From NCBI GenBank assembly GCA_934277655.1, contig CAKQVC010000019.1:1-15045 (forward strand): a stretch of DNA of 15,045 bases, read 5' to 3'. Below are positions 1 through 9,515 of the stretch, one piece after another. Position 1 is the first letter of the stretch, and each line of letters starts with the position of its first letter. Both the position numbers and the translations under genes were made by a program. This DNA is from an uncultured Clostridia bacterium. GTDB lineage: Bacteria > Bacillota > Clostridia > Peptostreptococcales > Anaerovoracaceae. The notes beneath the pieces are model-generated. The model searched no databases and was not told where the DNA came from. It saw nothing but the letters and a program-made list of their open reading frames with translations.

Positions 1-1
1 G

Positions 2-289
2 GATATAGGGATCTCGGAGGTAATCCACGAATGGAGTCTGCGGGTTGCTATGGGGCTGACTTCACTGATCCATATTTTCAACCCTGCCTGTCTTGTTCTT
101 GGAGGTGGAATCATGGAATCCGAAAAAGTGGTCGACAGCATCCACCGCTGTACATACCCGATGCTGGCACCGGGATTCGAACAGGTAAAAATACTTCCGG
201 CTGCTCTGGGTAATACCGCCGGAATGCTAGGCGCTGCATACCTAACGATGCAGGCAATGAGTGTAGATACTTCATCAACTAACCCTTGA
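2..289 (+). CDS. ROK-family sugar kinase, C-terminal fragment (5' end outside window)
   Basis: The frame is open from the window edge to a TGA at 287-289, giving about 95 residues. It holds the C-terminal hallmarks of ROK kinases (glucokinase, ManNAc kinase and GlcNAc kinase type): an AMGLTSLIHIFNP stretch followed by LVLGGGI, then ALGNTAGMLGAA close to the end. These belong to the sugar-kinase fold that phosphorylates hexoses or N-acylhexosamines with ATP. The N-terminal nucleotide-binding motif and the Cys-rich zinc site lie upstream, so substrate cannot be assigned. nagB follows 144 bases downstream on the same strand, so an amino-sugar substrate such as N-acetylmannosamine or N-acetylglucosamine is a reasonable inference. 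The first ATG in view (position 50) is internal to the domain and is not the true start. Confidence 0.88.
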   Translation, partial: DIGISEVIHEWSLRVAMGLTSLIHIFNPACLVLGGGIMESEKVVDSIHRCTYPMLAPGFEQVKILPAALGNTAGMLGAAYLTMQAMSVDTSSTNP

Positions 290-323
290 TGAAATCGGTG
301 GGCGGCAGCAGTCAATCGTCAAC

Positions 324-340
324 CGTTAACAGCGTTTACG
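324..340. promoter_or_regulatory. Imperfect palindrome upstream of nagB (candidate operator)
   Basis: CGTTAAC-AGC-GTTTACG is a 7+3+7 dyad with one mismatched pair. The stretch at 327-340 also resembles a catabolite-responsive (cre) element, with three mismatches to TGWAANCGNTNWCA. It lies just upstream of the candidate nagB promoter, where a sugar regulator or CcpA could bind. This is a motif resemblance only. Confidence 0.3.
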
Positions 341-346
341 TTATGA

Positions 347-1165
<819 letters not shown>

Positions 1166-1236
1166 TCTTGCAGGTATCCTGCAGGCACCGTGGTCTTGAC
1201 CATATTGCTGTCTTCGTACCCTCCTTCGGGCAGCAG

Positions 1237-1285
1237 AAAAGCCGCAGTGCATCTTCCTGTTACCGAAAGAATGCCTGCGGCTTTT
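1237..1285. terminator. Bidirectional terminator between nagB and the ArsR gene
   Basis: AAAAGCCGCAG (1237-1247) pairs perfectly with CTGCGGCTTTT (1275-1285). The helix is extended by GCAT/ATGC (1249-1252 with 1271-1274) and closes an 18-base loop. Runs of A on the left and T on the right give a U-tract on both strands. It suits the convergent genes on either side. Confidence 0.85.
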
Positions 1286-1314
1286 AATATCAGCTTATGA
1301 AATCTTATTGGATT

Positions 1315-1638
1315 TTATTGGATTGAAAACTTTTTCGTTGCATTTAAATATTGCATCAACATGCCCAGATTAGCATAGTAGTACGAAAATTTATCTTTCT
1401 TCTTAACTTCAATCAGTCCGGACTGAACCAGCTTCTTCATATGCTGTGAAACCGTTGCCTGTGCATAATCAAAGTGTTCCACCAGATCCTTATTGCATAC
1501 AGTCACCATTGCACGATTCGCCTGCATGATATATCGGAACATATTGATCCTGGCTGGATGTGCCAGAGCGTCAGACACGTTAGCAATCAGCATAATCTCC
1601 TCTTCCGGCATTGTATCTTGTTCTTTTCTCAGTCTCAT
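1315..1638 (-). CDS. ArsR/SmtB-family winged-helix transcriptional regulator
   Basis: This 107-residue protein has the single-domain size of ArsR regulators. The order is typical: ALAHPARINMFRYI (about residues 24-37), then DLVEHFDYAQATVSQHMKKLVQSGLIEVKKKDKFSYYYAN, covering the recognition helix (QATVSQHMKKL) and the beta-wing. The classical helix-3 ELCVCDL metal site is not there: the equivalent stretch reads VTVCNKDL, with a single Cys. Either the signal is not As/Cd/Zn or a different site is used. AAGGA eight to nine bases before the ATG supports this start. The gene has its own promoter (1676-1704), downstream of the aminotransferase gene on the same strand. Its targets are unknown. Confidence 0.88.
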   Translation of the reverse strand: MRLRKEQDTMPEEEIMLIANVSDALAHPARINMFRYIMQANRAMVTVCNKDLVEHFDYAQATVSQHMKKLVQSGLIEVKKKDKFSYYYANLGMLMQYLNATKKFSIQ

Positions 1639-1675
1639 AAGTTCATCCTTTCGACAACATTTTAGTCACCCTACT

Positions 1676-1704
1676 ATTATGACAGAAAATGTGTCTTTTT
1701 TCAA
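1676..1704 (-). promoter_or_regulatory. Sigma-A-type promoter for the ArsR gene
   Basis: On the minus strand, TTGAAA (1699-1704) is followed after exactly 17 bases by CATAAT (1676-1681). Each hexamer matches the consensus at five of six positions. The start codon lies about 38 bases downstream, so the leader is short. This argues that the regulator is transcribed independently of the aminotransferase. Confidence 0.7.
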
Positions 1705-1776
1705 GGATTCTTCCTGTTTTTTCAAATCTGTTTTTCCGAAAAATTCCATACCGGCCGGATATTCCTTTGTCGCAGG

Positions 1777-2907
1777 CTATTTCACTGCCTGAAGAAAAGT
1801 TTCTTTCATGCTGCATGCCAGCGGATATCCCAGGTCGGCAAAAGTTTTATCCATTGCATCAAAGGTCTGAGCCATATCTTCGATATTAGCATTTTCACCC
1901 ATGTGTCCGATCCGGATAACCTTTCCTGCCAGAACATCAAAGCAACCAGAGATCATCACGTTATATTTATCTCTCATTGTTGAAAGGATCTGCTGATCCG
2001 TCAGGCCTTCCGGAACCTCAATTACCGTAACCGTATTGGAATATCCGGATTCCAGATACAGCTTCAGCCCTGCTTCTGTTACTGCTTTTCTGGTTGCCGC
2101 AGCAATCTTTGCATGGCGGCCGACCATATCTTCTTCTGCAATGACATTATCTACAGCCGCACGAAGCCCTGTGATGTCACTGATCGGCATCGTGTAAGGG
2201 AACCATTTATCTTCGTAATAGGTCTTGAAATTCAGCAGATTTGCATAGAATGCAGCAACCGGAGTTTTACGGTTTTCCATCACCTGCATTGCCTTATCAC
2301 TTACCCATACCATCGTCAGACCAGCCGGAGCAGAGAGCGCTTTCTGCGATCCGCCACAGAGGATATCGATTTTGCTGTCATCAAAATTAACATATTCACC
2401 AAACATGCCTGCTACAGAGTCTACTACATTTAGAATGCCGTATTCAGCAAGCAGCGGGCAGATTTTTGAAATATCATTGATGACCCCGCTCGGTGTGTCG
2501 CAGTGTACCACGGTGGCATATTTAAAATCAGAATCCTTATCTAAAAATGCCTTTAAGTCGTTCACATCGATTGGGTTACGGTAGTCCGAAGTGAACAGTA
2601 CAGGTTCTCCCCCGTACATTTTCACAAAGTCCGCAAACCCCTTGCCGAAGATTCCGTTGTCCAGAACCAGAACTCTGTCGCCCGGCTCAGTCAGGGACGC
2701 ACATGCAGCTTCCAGTCCCAGAATTCCTTCGCCACCGAGAACATATGCGGTTCCAGATGAATGAAGAAGCTTTTCTAAAAGCTCACAAGTTTCTTTGTAG
2801 AAATCGTAAAATGCTTCATCCAGATCTGGATTTGTGGTTACCAGGCTTCTCGCCTGTCTTACATTTTCACGAACCTGTGTCGGTCCTGCTGTCATAATCT
2901 TATACAT
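1777..2907 (-). CDS. Class V PLP-dependent aminotransferase, pyridoxamine-pyruvate / alanine-glyoxylate aminotransferase-like
   Basis: This fold-type I, class V aminotransferase is 376 residues long from the chosen start. Visible landmarks are TAGPTQV at the N-terminus, VLGGEGILGLEAA (57-68), DTPSGV (137-142), the PLP-ring Asp in VVDSV (Asp163), the Schiff-base lysine in GGSQKALSAP (Lys189), WFPYT (235-239), and RIGHMG (332-337), whose Arg should bind the substrate carboxylate. Glu60 in GGEG, and the DTPSG and RIGHMG wording, resemble Mesorhizobium pyridoxamine-pyruvate aminotransferase as I remember it, more than ordinary serine-glyoxylate enzymes. The second Arg of that enzyme's pyruvate site is not conserved here (SGCFD). 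Substrate therefore remains open: pyridoxamine, alanine/glyoxylate, serine or another amino donor. The start is the ATG at 2907, since the GGAGG lies seven bases before it. It follows the S-component gene by 30 bases. Confidence 0.85.
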   Translation of the reverse strand: MYKIMTAGPTQVRENVRQARSLVTTNPDLDEAFYDFYKETCELLEKLLHSSGTAYVLGGEGILGLEAACASLTEPGDRVLVLDNGIFGKGFADFVKMYGGEPVLFTSDYRNPIDVNDLKAFLDKDSDFKYATVVHCDTPSGVINDISKICPLLAEYGILNVVDSVAGMFGEYVNFDDSKIDILCGGSQKALSAPAGLTMVWVSDKAMQVMENRKTPVAAFYANLLNFKTYYEDKWFPYTMPISDITGLRAAVDNVIAEEDMVGRHAKIAAATRKAVTEAGLKLYLESGYSNTVTVIEVPEGLTDQQILSTMRDKYNVMISGCFDVLAGKVIRIGHMGENANIEDMAQTFDAMDKTFADLGYPLACSMKETFLQAVK

Positions 2908-2914
2908 ATTCATC

Positions 2915-2919
2915 CCTCC
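2915..2919 (-). promoter_or_regulatory. Ribosome binding site that fixes the aminotransferase start
   Basis: GGAGG on the minus strand lies seven bases upstream of ATG-TAT-AAG at 2907. The upstream GTG at 2931, and the ATG at 2913 that abuts this GGAGG, are therefore unlikely starts. Confidence 0.75.
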
Positions 2920-2937
2920 CGGTTTTATCACATAACT

Positions 2938-3474
2938 CTAGTATCTTGCCGCAATTTCTTTCAGCTTGCCCGCAAACGGAATAACGATGATTCCGGCGGT
3001 TGCAACCTGGATAATGTTGCCCGGAATCGAGCCTGCAGGAGCCACCCAGTTTCCATAAAGAACAACCTCTGCAAGATAGTACCCTACAATTTTAATAACA
3101 AGTGCCGCAATAACTGCTATCGTATTGGCGATCACAGGACGTACCTTCATTTTTTCGGAAATCAGTCCGGACACATATCCCATCAGGCCAACGATAACAA
3201 GTGTGAATGGAGCCCATGCTGTCCATCCGGAGATGAGGTCGAAGAGACCCATTCCAATTCCACCTGCCAGCATGCCGGTTCTTTTACCGAAAATGAACGC
3301 TGCCAGGAACATCGGCACATTGCCCAGATGGATCAGTCCACCGTTTCCTACCAGAGGAAGTCTGATATTGATAAACATCGTTGCCACAAATGTAAGGGCA
3401 ATAAAAAGCGCATCAATAACCAATGCTTTCGTCTTATCCTGCGATGAAATCGCTGCGTTGCTGTTTGTACTCAT
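2938..3474 (-). CDS. ECF transporter S component (substrate-binding membrane subunit)
   Basis: This 178-residue membrane protein has about five to six hydrophobic segments (roughly 17-36, 50-65, 68-82, 88-107, 113-135 and 152-170). The pattern GLIHLGNVPMFLAAFIFGKRTGMLAGGIGMGLFDL followed by a WAPFTLVI-VGLMGYVSG segment is typical of the ECF S components of the PF07155/HmpT-like group. These bind a vitamin or precursor and dock onto a shared EcfA/EcfA'/EcfT energising module, which is not encoded here. Known substrates in this broad group include vitamin precursors, and sequence alone does not fix the ligand. AAGGAG lies eight bases before the ATG at 3474. It heads an operon with the PLP aminotransferase, which makes a B6-type or amino-acid-related ligand an inference worth testing. 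The long upstream leader suggests post-transcriptional control. Confidence 0.85.
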   Translation of the reverse strand: MSTNSNAAISSQDKTKALVIDALFIALTFVATMFINIRLPLVGNGGLIHLGNVPMFLAAFIFGKRTGMLAGGIGMGLFDLISGWTAWAPFTLVIVGLMGYVSGLISEKMKVRPVIANTIAVIAALVIKIVGYYLAEVVLYGNWVAPAGSIPGNIIQVATAGIIVIPFAGKLKEIAARY

Positions 3475-3488
3475 TTTTTCGTCTCCTT

Positions 3489-3660
3489 ATATTCCATATA
3501 TTTGTTCTTCTTGATGCCTCGCCTTGATGCTTCGCCGCCACACGATTACGCTGACACTCACTTTTAGGCTTTTTGTCCGTAAATTTCAGCTGCCTATGCA
3601 AAACCATATTGCTACCGGCGCATCATCTAATGCATGTATTTCTATATGTATTATCATACT
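3489..3660 (-). promoter_or_regulatory. Structured 5' leader of the S-component operon (unassigned cis-regulatory RNA candidate)
   Basis: Read on the minus strand, the leader holds GATGCGCC (plus 3617-3624). Further on are two tandem 13-base copies, GCGAAGCATCAAG and GCGAGGCATCAAG (plus 3523-3535 and 3510-3522), each preceded by G. Either copy can pair with GATGCGCC as GGCG + CATC with a three-base bulge, so the two pairings are mutually exclusive. A separate TAGGC/GCCTA stem (3592-3596 with 3565-3569) encloses a 22-base loop. The second copy ends about 21 bases before the ribosome binding site. I do not recognise TPP, FMN, cobalamin, preQ1, THF or T-box consensus sequences in it. Confidence 0.4.
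3510..3535. repeat. Tandem 13-bp direct repeat, two copies
   Basis: On the plus strand CTTGATGCCTCGC (3510-3522) is followed directly by CTTGATGCTTCGC (3523-3535), 12 of 13 identical. The repeat sits in the leader of the S-component gene, just upstream of its ribosome binding site. Confidence 0.85.
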
Positions 3661-3841
3661 TCAAAACTATATACTTTAAAATAGTCAGTTTTATTTATTT
3701 TAGTGCATACAGTTTTTGTTTTTTCTCTAAAATATAAGGTTTTCATCATCTATATGTACAGATATCTGTATATATCTCAATCCTGTAGTCTATATAGCTA
3801 TAATCCGGGATACATCAGCAAAAGTGCACACGTCAGGTAAT
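3661..3841. other. AT-rich intergenic stretch, promoter region of the S-component operon
   Basis: No coding sequence is supported here. It contains the palindrome at 3752-3775, a short TATAGCTATA dyad near 3793-3802 and several TATA-like hexamers on the minus strand. I could not choose one convincing -35/-10 pair. A promoter must lie in or near this stretch, because the ATP synthase terminator insulates the downstream genes. Confidence 0.5.
3752..3775. repeat. 24-bp near-perfect palindrome in the upstream region of the S-component operon
   Basis: The 14-bp core TACAGATATCTGTA (3757-3770) is a perfect palindrome. The flanks extend it to 24 bp with one mismatched pair (G3756/T3771). It lies in AT-rich DNA between the ATP synthase terminator and the S-component leader. 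Its size and symmetry fit a dimeric regulator site. A minus-strand TTGAGA at 3776-3781 adjoins it, but no well-spaced -10 could be settled. Confidence 0.5.
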
Positions 3842-3882
3842 AACAAAAGAAGCACCGCCTGTATATCTTTGTACAGCGGTGC
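3842..3882 (-). terminator. Rho-independent terminator of the ATP synthase operon
   Basis: GCACCGC (3852-3858) pairs with GCGGTGC (3876-3882). The helix continues through TGTA/TACA (3860-3863 with 3872-3875), with one bulged base and an eight-base loop. Read on the minus strand the stem is followed by TTCTTTTGTT. It begins 28 bases after the atpC stop. Confidence 0.9.
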
Positions 3883-3910
3883 CTCCGTATATTATTTTTC
3901 ATATTACCTG

Positions 3911-5675
<1,765 letters not shown>

Positions 5676-5692
5676 TTACCTCCTAGTTCTGG

Positions 5693-6679
5693 CTATTCCT
5701 GCAATTCCGCACCCGATACGATCTCAATCAGTTCGTTGGTAATTGCTGCCTGCCTTACTCTGTTATATGTCAGGGATAAATTTCCCAAAATGTCTCTGGC
5801 ATTGTCCGTGGCGTTTTCCATGGCGGTTCTTCTGGCTGCATGTTCACATACGGCAGACTCCATGACTGCCTGGAACAGAGTAAGCTGAAAGTATTTGGGA
5901 ACCATGTAGCGGATGACTTCTTCCTTTGACGGTAAATACTCAATCTCCGTCACACCCAGACCAGATGCTGCAGACCCTGACGCTGACGCTGTCGTTGCTG
6001 TCACTCCCAACATCGCCGGACTCGAACCTCCGGCAGTTTCCCCATTTTTAACCGCCCTGCTTTCGGCCGGGAGCAGCTGGCGCACCACCGGCTCCTGCTT
6101 CAGCGAATTGATGTACTTGGTATAAACCAGCAAGATGCGCTCAATACTTCCGTCCGCATAACCCTCGATCATCGGTTCCGTGATCTGGCGGATCTCACCG
6201 AAGGACATTTTTTCTGGGGCACCGATATATTCGCCGGCCACTTTGTATCCGGAATGCTCGAAGAAATCTTTGCCGCGGGAACCGATGCAGAAAACCTCAA
6301 CCTGCTGCTTTGGAATATTTTCCAGAGCAGACACGCCCTCCTTTATCAGGCTGGTATTGAAGCCCCCGCAAAGCCCTCTGTCACTGGCAAGGATGATAGC
6401 CAGAGTCTTTCCTTTGCTGCCATCAGATGCCTGGTCCATGCGGTCCGAACGATTTCTGTCCGATGCCGCAGGTGTATGTGCTTCCGAAAATTCTTCATCT
6501 TCTGCCAGAATATCTTCTATTGTTGCTGAAACGTCCTGAAGCTGCTCGGATTTTTTATCATACATGCTCTTGGCTCTGCGATATTTCGCAGAAGACACAA
6601 GCCGCATGGCATTGGTAATATGCTCCGTGCTTTCGATACTCTTCATTCGGCGCTTCAGATCACGCATGTTCTCAGCCAT
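5693..6679 (-). CDS. atpG: F1 ATP synthase gamma subunit with low-complexity insertions
   Basis: Gamma is the rotor shaft of F1. The N-terminal coiled-coil strand ([25 protein letters not shown] in two parts, 8-32), [10 protein letters not shown] (99-108) and the C-terminal strand with [21 protein letters not shown] (290-310) and [14 protein letters not shown] (313-326) are all intact. At 328 residues it is about 40 longer than usual. The excess falls in two places in the Rossmann-like domain: a polar stretch around 64-90 (6410-6490), and a Ser/Ala/Gly/Thr-rich stretch around 209-243 (5951-6055), after the conserved RQLLP. Both should be surface loops away from the rotor axis. GAGG nine bases before the ATG fits. 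The gene overlaps atpA by eight bases. Confidence 0.96.
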   Translation of the reverse strand: MAENMRDLKRRMKSIESTEHITNAMRLVSSAKYRRAKSMYDKKSEQLQDVSATIEDILAEDEEFSEAHTPAASDRNRSDRMDQASDGSKGKTLAIILASDRGLCGGFNTSLIKEGVSALENIPKQQVEVFCIGSRGKDFFEHSGYKVAGEYIGAPEKMSFGEIRQITEPMIEGYADGSIERILLVYTKYINSLKQEPVVRQLLPAESRAVKNGETAGGSSPAMLGVTATTASASGSAASGLGVTEIEYLPSKEEVIRYMVPKYFQLTLFQAVMESAVCEHAARRTAMENATDNARDILGNLSLTYNRVRQAAITNELIEIVSGAELQE

Positions 6680-8183
6680 TTTTATTCGCCTCTTTGAACT
6701 TTAAAATTCCCTCTTTCAGGAAATTTTCCGACTCATCACTGATTTTACCTGACCGGCGAATGTTCTCTTCTACTTCCGGATAATTAATCCTCATAAATTC
6801 CAGAAGATCACTCTCAAACTCATGAATGTCTTCTGTCGGGATATCTTCCATGTATCCGTGGGAAGCCGCATACAAGCTGACGATCTGGTCGATAACATCC
6901 ATCGGCTTGTACTGCCCCTGTTTCAGGACCTCCATCAGAACACGTCCGTGATCCAGACGAGCCTTTGTATCCTTATCAATATCCGAACCAAACTGGGAGA
7001 AAGAAGCCAGTTCTCTGTACTGCGCCAGTTCCAGTTTCAGTTTACCGGAAACCTGTTTCATCGCCTTGGTCTGCGCATTACCGCCTACACGGGATACCGA
7101 AATACCTACGTTGATAGCCGGACGCTGTCCGGTAAAGAACAATTCGGACTCCAGGAAAATCTGACCATCCGTAATGGAAATAACATTGGTCGGAATGTAC
7201 GCCGAAACATCTCCTGCCTGCGTTTCGATGATCGGAAGTGCCGTGATCGATCCGCCGCCCAGTTCATCGCTTAATTTTGCCGCACGTTCCAAAAGTCTGC
7301 TGTGCAGGTAGAAAACGTCCCCTGGATAAGCTTCTCTTCCAGGTGGTCTGCGAAGCAGCAGGGACATGGTTCTGTAAGCAACCGCATGTTTGGACAGATC
7401 ATCGTATACGATGAGTACATCCTTTCCCTGGTACATAAAATATTCTGCCATCGCACATCCCGAATACGGTGCTACATACTGCAGCGGCGCTACATCACTG
7501 GCCGTAGCCGATACAACGATGGTATAATCCATAGCTTCGTGTTCTTCCAAGGTCTGCACTAACTGGGCAATCGTGGATTTTTTCTGCCCGATTGCTACAT
7601 AAATGCAGATAACATCTTTATTTTTCTGATTGATAATCGTGTCCACTGCGATCGCTGTCTTTCCTGTCTGACGGTCGCCGATGATCAATTCTCTCTGCCC
7701 CTTACCGATAGGCATCATAGCATCAATCGCCTTAATACCTGTCTGCAGCGGCTCATTAACCGATTTTCTCTTCAGCACACCGGGCGCTACACATTCAATC
7801 GGTCTTCTTTCCTTCGTTACAACCGGACCCTTGCCGTCAATCGGCCTGCCCAGTGCATCTACGACTCTGCCGATCATCGCCTCGCCAACAGGAACCTCTA
7901 CGATCTCGCCTGTCGGTTTCACAATGTCGCCCTCTTTAATCTCTCTGTCAGAGCCGAGGATTACAACACCTACATTGTCCTCTTCCAGGTTGAGTGCCAT
8001 GCCGTACACACCGCTTTCAAACTCAAGCAGTTCGCCCTCCATACATTTGCTGAGGCCGTACACTCTGGCGATTCCGTCACCTACCTGAAGAACCGTACCG
8101 TAATCCATGATTTCGAACTTGCTGTGATAGTTCTTGATCTGCTCTTTTATGACGGAGCTGATTTCCTCCGGTCTTAAATTCAT
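6672..8183 (-). CDS. atpA: F1 ATP synthase alpha subunit
   Basis: This 503-residue protein is the standard length. Alpha forms the non-catalytic half of the F1 hexamer and supplies the arginine finger to the catalytic sites. Visible are the N-terminal delta-contact segment ([16 protein letters not shown]), Walker A GDRQTGKT (169-176), [23 protein letters not shown], the segment [20 protein letters not shown] carrying the arginine finger, and the C-terminal helical domain. A GGAGG seven bases before the ATG supports the start. It lies 17 bases after atpH and overlaps atpG. Confidence 0.98.
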   Translation of the reverse strand: MNLRPEEISSVIKEQIKNYHSKFEIMDYGTVLQVGDGIARVYGLSKCMEGELLEFESGVYGMALNLEEDNVGVVILGSDREIKEGDIVKPTGEIVEVPVGEAMIGRVVDALGRPIDGKGPVVTKERRPIECVAPGVLKRKSVNEPLQTGIKAIDAMMPIGKGQRELIIGDRQTGKTAIAVDTIINQKNKDVICIYVAIGQKKSTIAQLVQTLEEHEAMDYTIVVSATASDVAPLQYVAPYSGCAMAEYFMYQGKDVLIVYDDLSKHAVAYRTMSLLLRRPPGREAYPGDVFYLHSRLLERAAKLSDELGGGSITALPIIETQAGDVSAYIPTNVISITDGQIFLESELFFTGQRPAINVGISVSRVGGNAQTKAMKQVSGKLKLELAQYRELASFSQFGSDIDKDTKARLDHGRVLMEVLKQGQYKPMDVIDQIVSLYAASHGYMEDIPTEDIHEFESDLLEFMRINYPEVEENIRRSGKISDESENFLKEGILKFKEANKNG

Positions 8184-8200
8184 CGGGAATCCTCCCTCCT

Positions 8201-8737
8201 CTAACTTTCTAATTCTTTCAATAAACGATACAGGTCATGCTGATAAGACTGATCGATCATCTTGCCGTCAACCTGAATCTTAATGCCTCCGATCAGCTTC
8301 TTATCGATGCGGTTTTTTAACTTGACCTTCTTCTGCAGCAAGCGGGACATTTCTTCCTCAAACCTGTGCAGCTGCTCGTCTTTTAGCGGAACAACGCTGT
8401 AAATAACGCCCTCCGCGACCCCTGCATCCTGATCGTAAAGCCTGCGGTAATGTCTTGCGATTCTCTTGATTTCGGCGGTTCGGCCTTTATCAATCAGAAC
8501 GAAGACAAAATTTATGATTTCGTCGCAAAATATTCCCTTCAGGGTTTTTTCAACAACGTCTTTTTTTTCTTTTGGCGCGATGGCCGGACTGTTGAGGAAC
8601 TCTGAAATTTCTTCACTTCCCTCTATCAGACGGGAAAGCTGCTTCACTTCGTCGAGAATCTGTTCCACCTTGCCCACATCTTTGGCCGCTTCATAAAGCG
8701 CCGCACCGTAAGTCAACGATACTACTGATTCTGCCAT
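8201..8737 (-). CDS. atpH: F1 ATP synthase delta subunit
   Basis: This 178-residue protein of typical delta length joins the top of F1 to the peripheral stalk. The N-terminal helical bundle ([26 protein letters not shown] in parts, residues 6-31), the [17 protein letters not shown] region and the C-terminal signature [25 protein letters not shown], ending in LYRLLKEL, are recognisable. It overlaps the atpF end by 16 bases. The strong AGGAGG lies about 13 bases upstream of the ATG, so translation is probably helped by coupling to atpF. Confidence 0.95.
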   Translation of the reverse strand: MAESVVSLTYGAALYEAAKDVGKVEQILDEVKQLSRLIEGSEEISEFLNSPAIAPKEKKDVVEKTLKGIFCDEIINFVFVLIDKGRTAEIKRIARHYRRLYDQDAGVAEGVIYSVVPLKDEQLHRFEEEMSRLLQKKVKLKNRIDKKLIGGIKIQVDGKMIDQSYQHDLYRLLKELES

Positions 8738-9243
8738 TTTCCGCTAGCCGCCTCCTCTAAAACCTTGTTAACAAGGTCTTCCTGACTGCTGTCGTCCATT
8801 TCCTTTTCCATTATCTGGCCTGCTGCCTGTACTGCAAGAGAAGCAATTTCCTTTTTAAGCTGCACAACTGCTTTTTCTTCCTCTGCTTCGATCTTTTTAT
8901 GAGCGTCAGAAACAAGCTGTGCCGCCTGATTTTTGGCATCGCTGACGATTGCGTCAGCTCTCTGATCTGCGATCACCTTTGCCTCTTTTATAATCTTTCT
9001 CTTTTCTTCTTCTGCACCGGACAGCGTTTCTTTGTAATTTGCAAGCATTGCGTCAGCATCATCTTTCGTCTGCTTAGCATCATCCAGCTCTTTCTGGACG
9101 GCTTCCTGTCTGGCTACCATGAACTTATGGACTTTTTCGAAGAAGAAATGTTTCAGAATCAGATAAAGCACCAGAACAGTGATAGCTGAAAACAGTAAAT
9201 TCCAGTTTATCTCAAGCAGTCCCTGGTATAACTCTACTTTCAT
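8722..9243 (-). CDS. atpF: Fo ATP synthase subunit b (peripheral stalk)
   Basis: The 173-residue protein has one N-terminal transmembrane segment (about 13-35, LLFSAITVLVLYLILKHFFF). It is followed by a long charged amphipathic helix rich in Glu, Lys and Ala (about 40-165), the expected right-handed coiled coil of subunit b. Two copies form the stator that holds delta and the alpha3-beta3 head. AAGG eight bases before the ATG supports the start. It lies 24 bases after atpE and overlaps atpH. Confidence 0.96.
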   Translation of the reverse strand: MKVELYQGLLEINWNLLFSAITVLVLYLILKHFFFEKVHKFMVARQEAVQKELDDAKQTKDDADAMLANYKETLSGAEEEKRKIIKEAKVIADQRADAIVSDAKNQAAQLVSDAHKKIEAEEEKAVVQLKKEIASLAVQAAGQIMEKEMDDSSQEDLVNKVLEEAASGKWQNQ

Positions 9244-9267
9244 ATTCGAAACCTTCTTTGCTTTCTC

Positions 9268-9492
9268 CTATAACTTACTGGACAGCATGATGGCGATAAC
9301 GAAAGTAAGTACTCCGATGGTTTCCATAACAGCCATAGCGATGATCATGGAAGTTCTGATTCCTCCGATTGCTTCCGGCTGCTTGCCCATACTTTCCATA
9401 GCTTTACCACCCAGAATACCCTGTGCGATAGAAATACCTAATGCTGCAAGACCCATAGCAAGACCTGCTCCGATTGCGATTAAACTTGTCAT
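9268..9492 (-). CDS. atpE: Fo ATP synthase subunit c (rotor ring)
   Basis: The 74-residue, two-helix hairpin matches the c-subunit family. Helix 1 is Gly/Ala-rich (IGAGLAMGLAALGISIAQG), the cytoplasmic loop reads KQPE (37-40) in place of the common RQPE, and helix 2 carries the ion-binding carboxylate Glu57 in AVMETIG. Gln24 in helix 1 and Thr58 next to the Glu fall at positions that help bind Na+ in Na+-type rings, so ion specificity is open. The start is the ATG at 9492, with a GGAGG eight bases upstream. The frame stays open for another 70 codons upstream (to 9702), but that extension overlaps atpB and is not a real part of the protein. Confidence 0.96.
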   Translation of the reverse strand: MTSLIAIGAGLAMGLAALGISIAQGILGGKAMESMGKQPEAIGGIRTSMIIAMAVMETIGVLTFVIAIMLSSKL

Positions 9493-9515
9493 TTTAATTA
9501 CCTCCAAAACGTAAA

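Noticed and set aside
1751..1758. CCGGCCGG dyad after the aminotransferase gene as a terminator
   Set aside because: It has no loop and the flanking bases do not pair well, so no stable hairpin with a U-tract can be drawn.
3489..3660. Known riboswitch (TPP, FMN, cobalamin, preQ1, THF) or T-box ahead of the S-component gene
   Set aside because: None of the conserved cores I know was found in the minus-strand leader; only an unassigned structured element is claimed.
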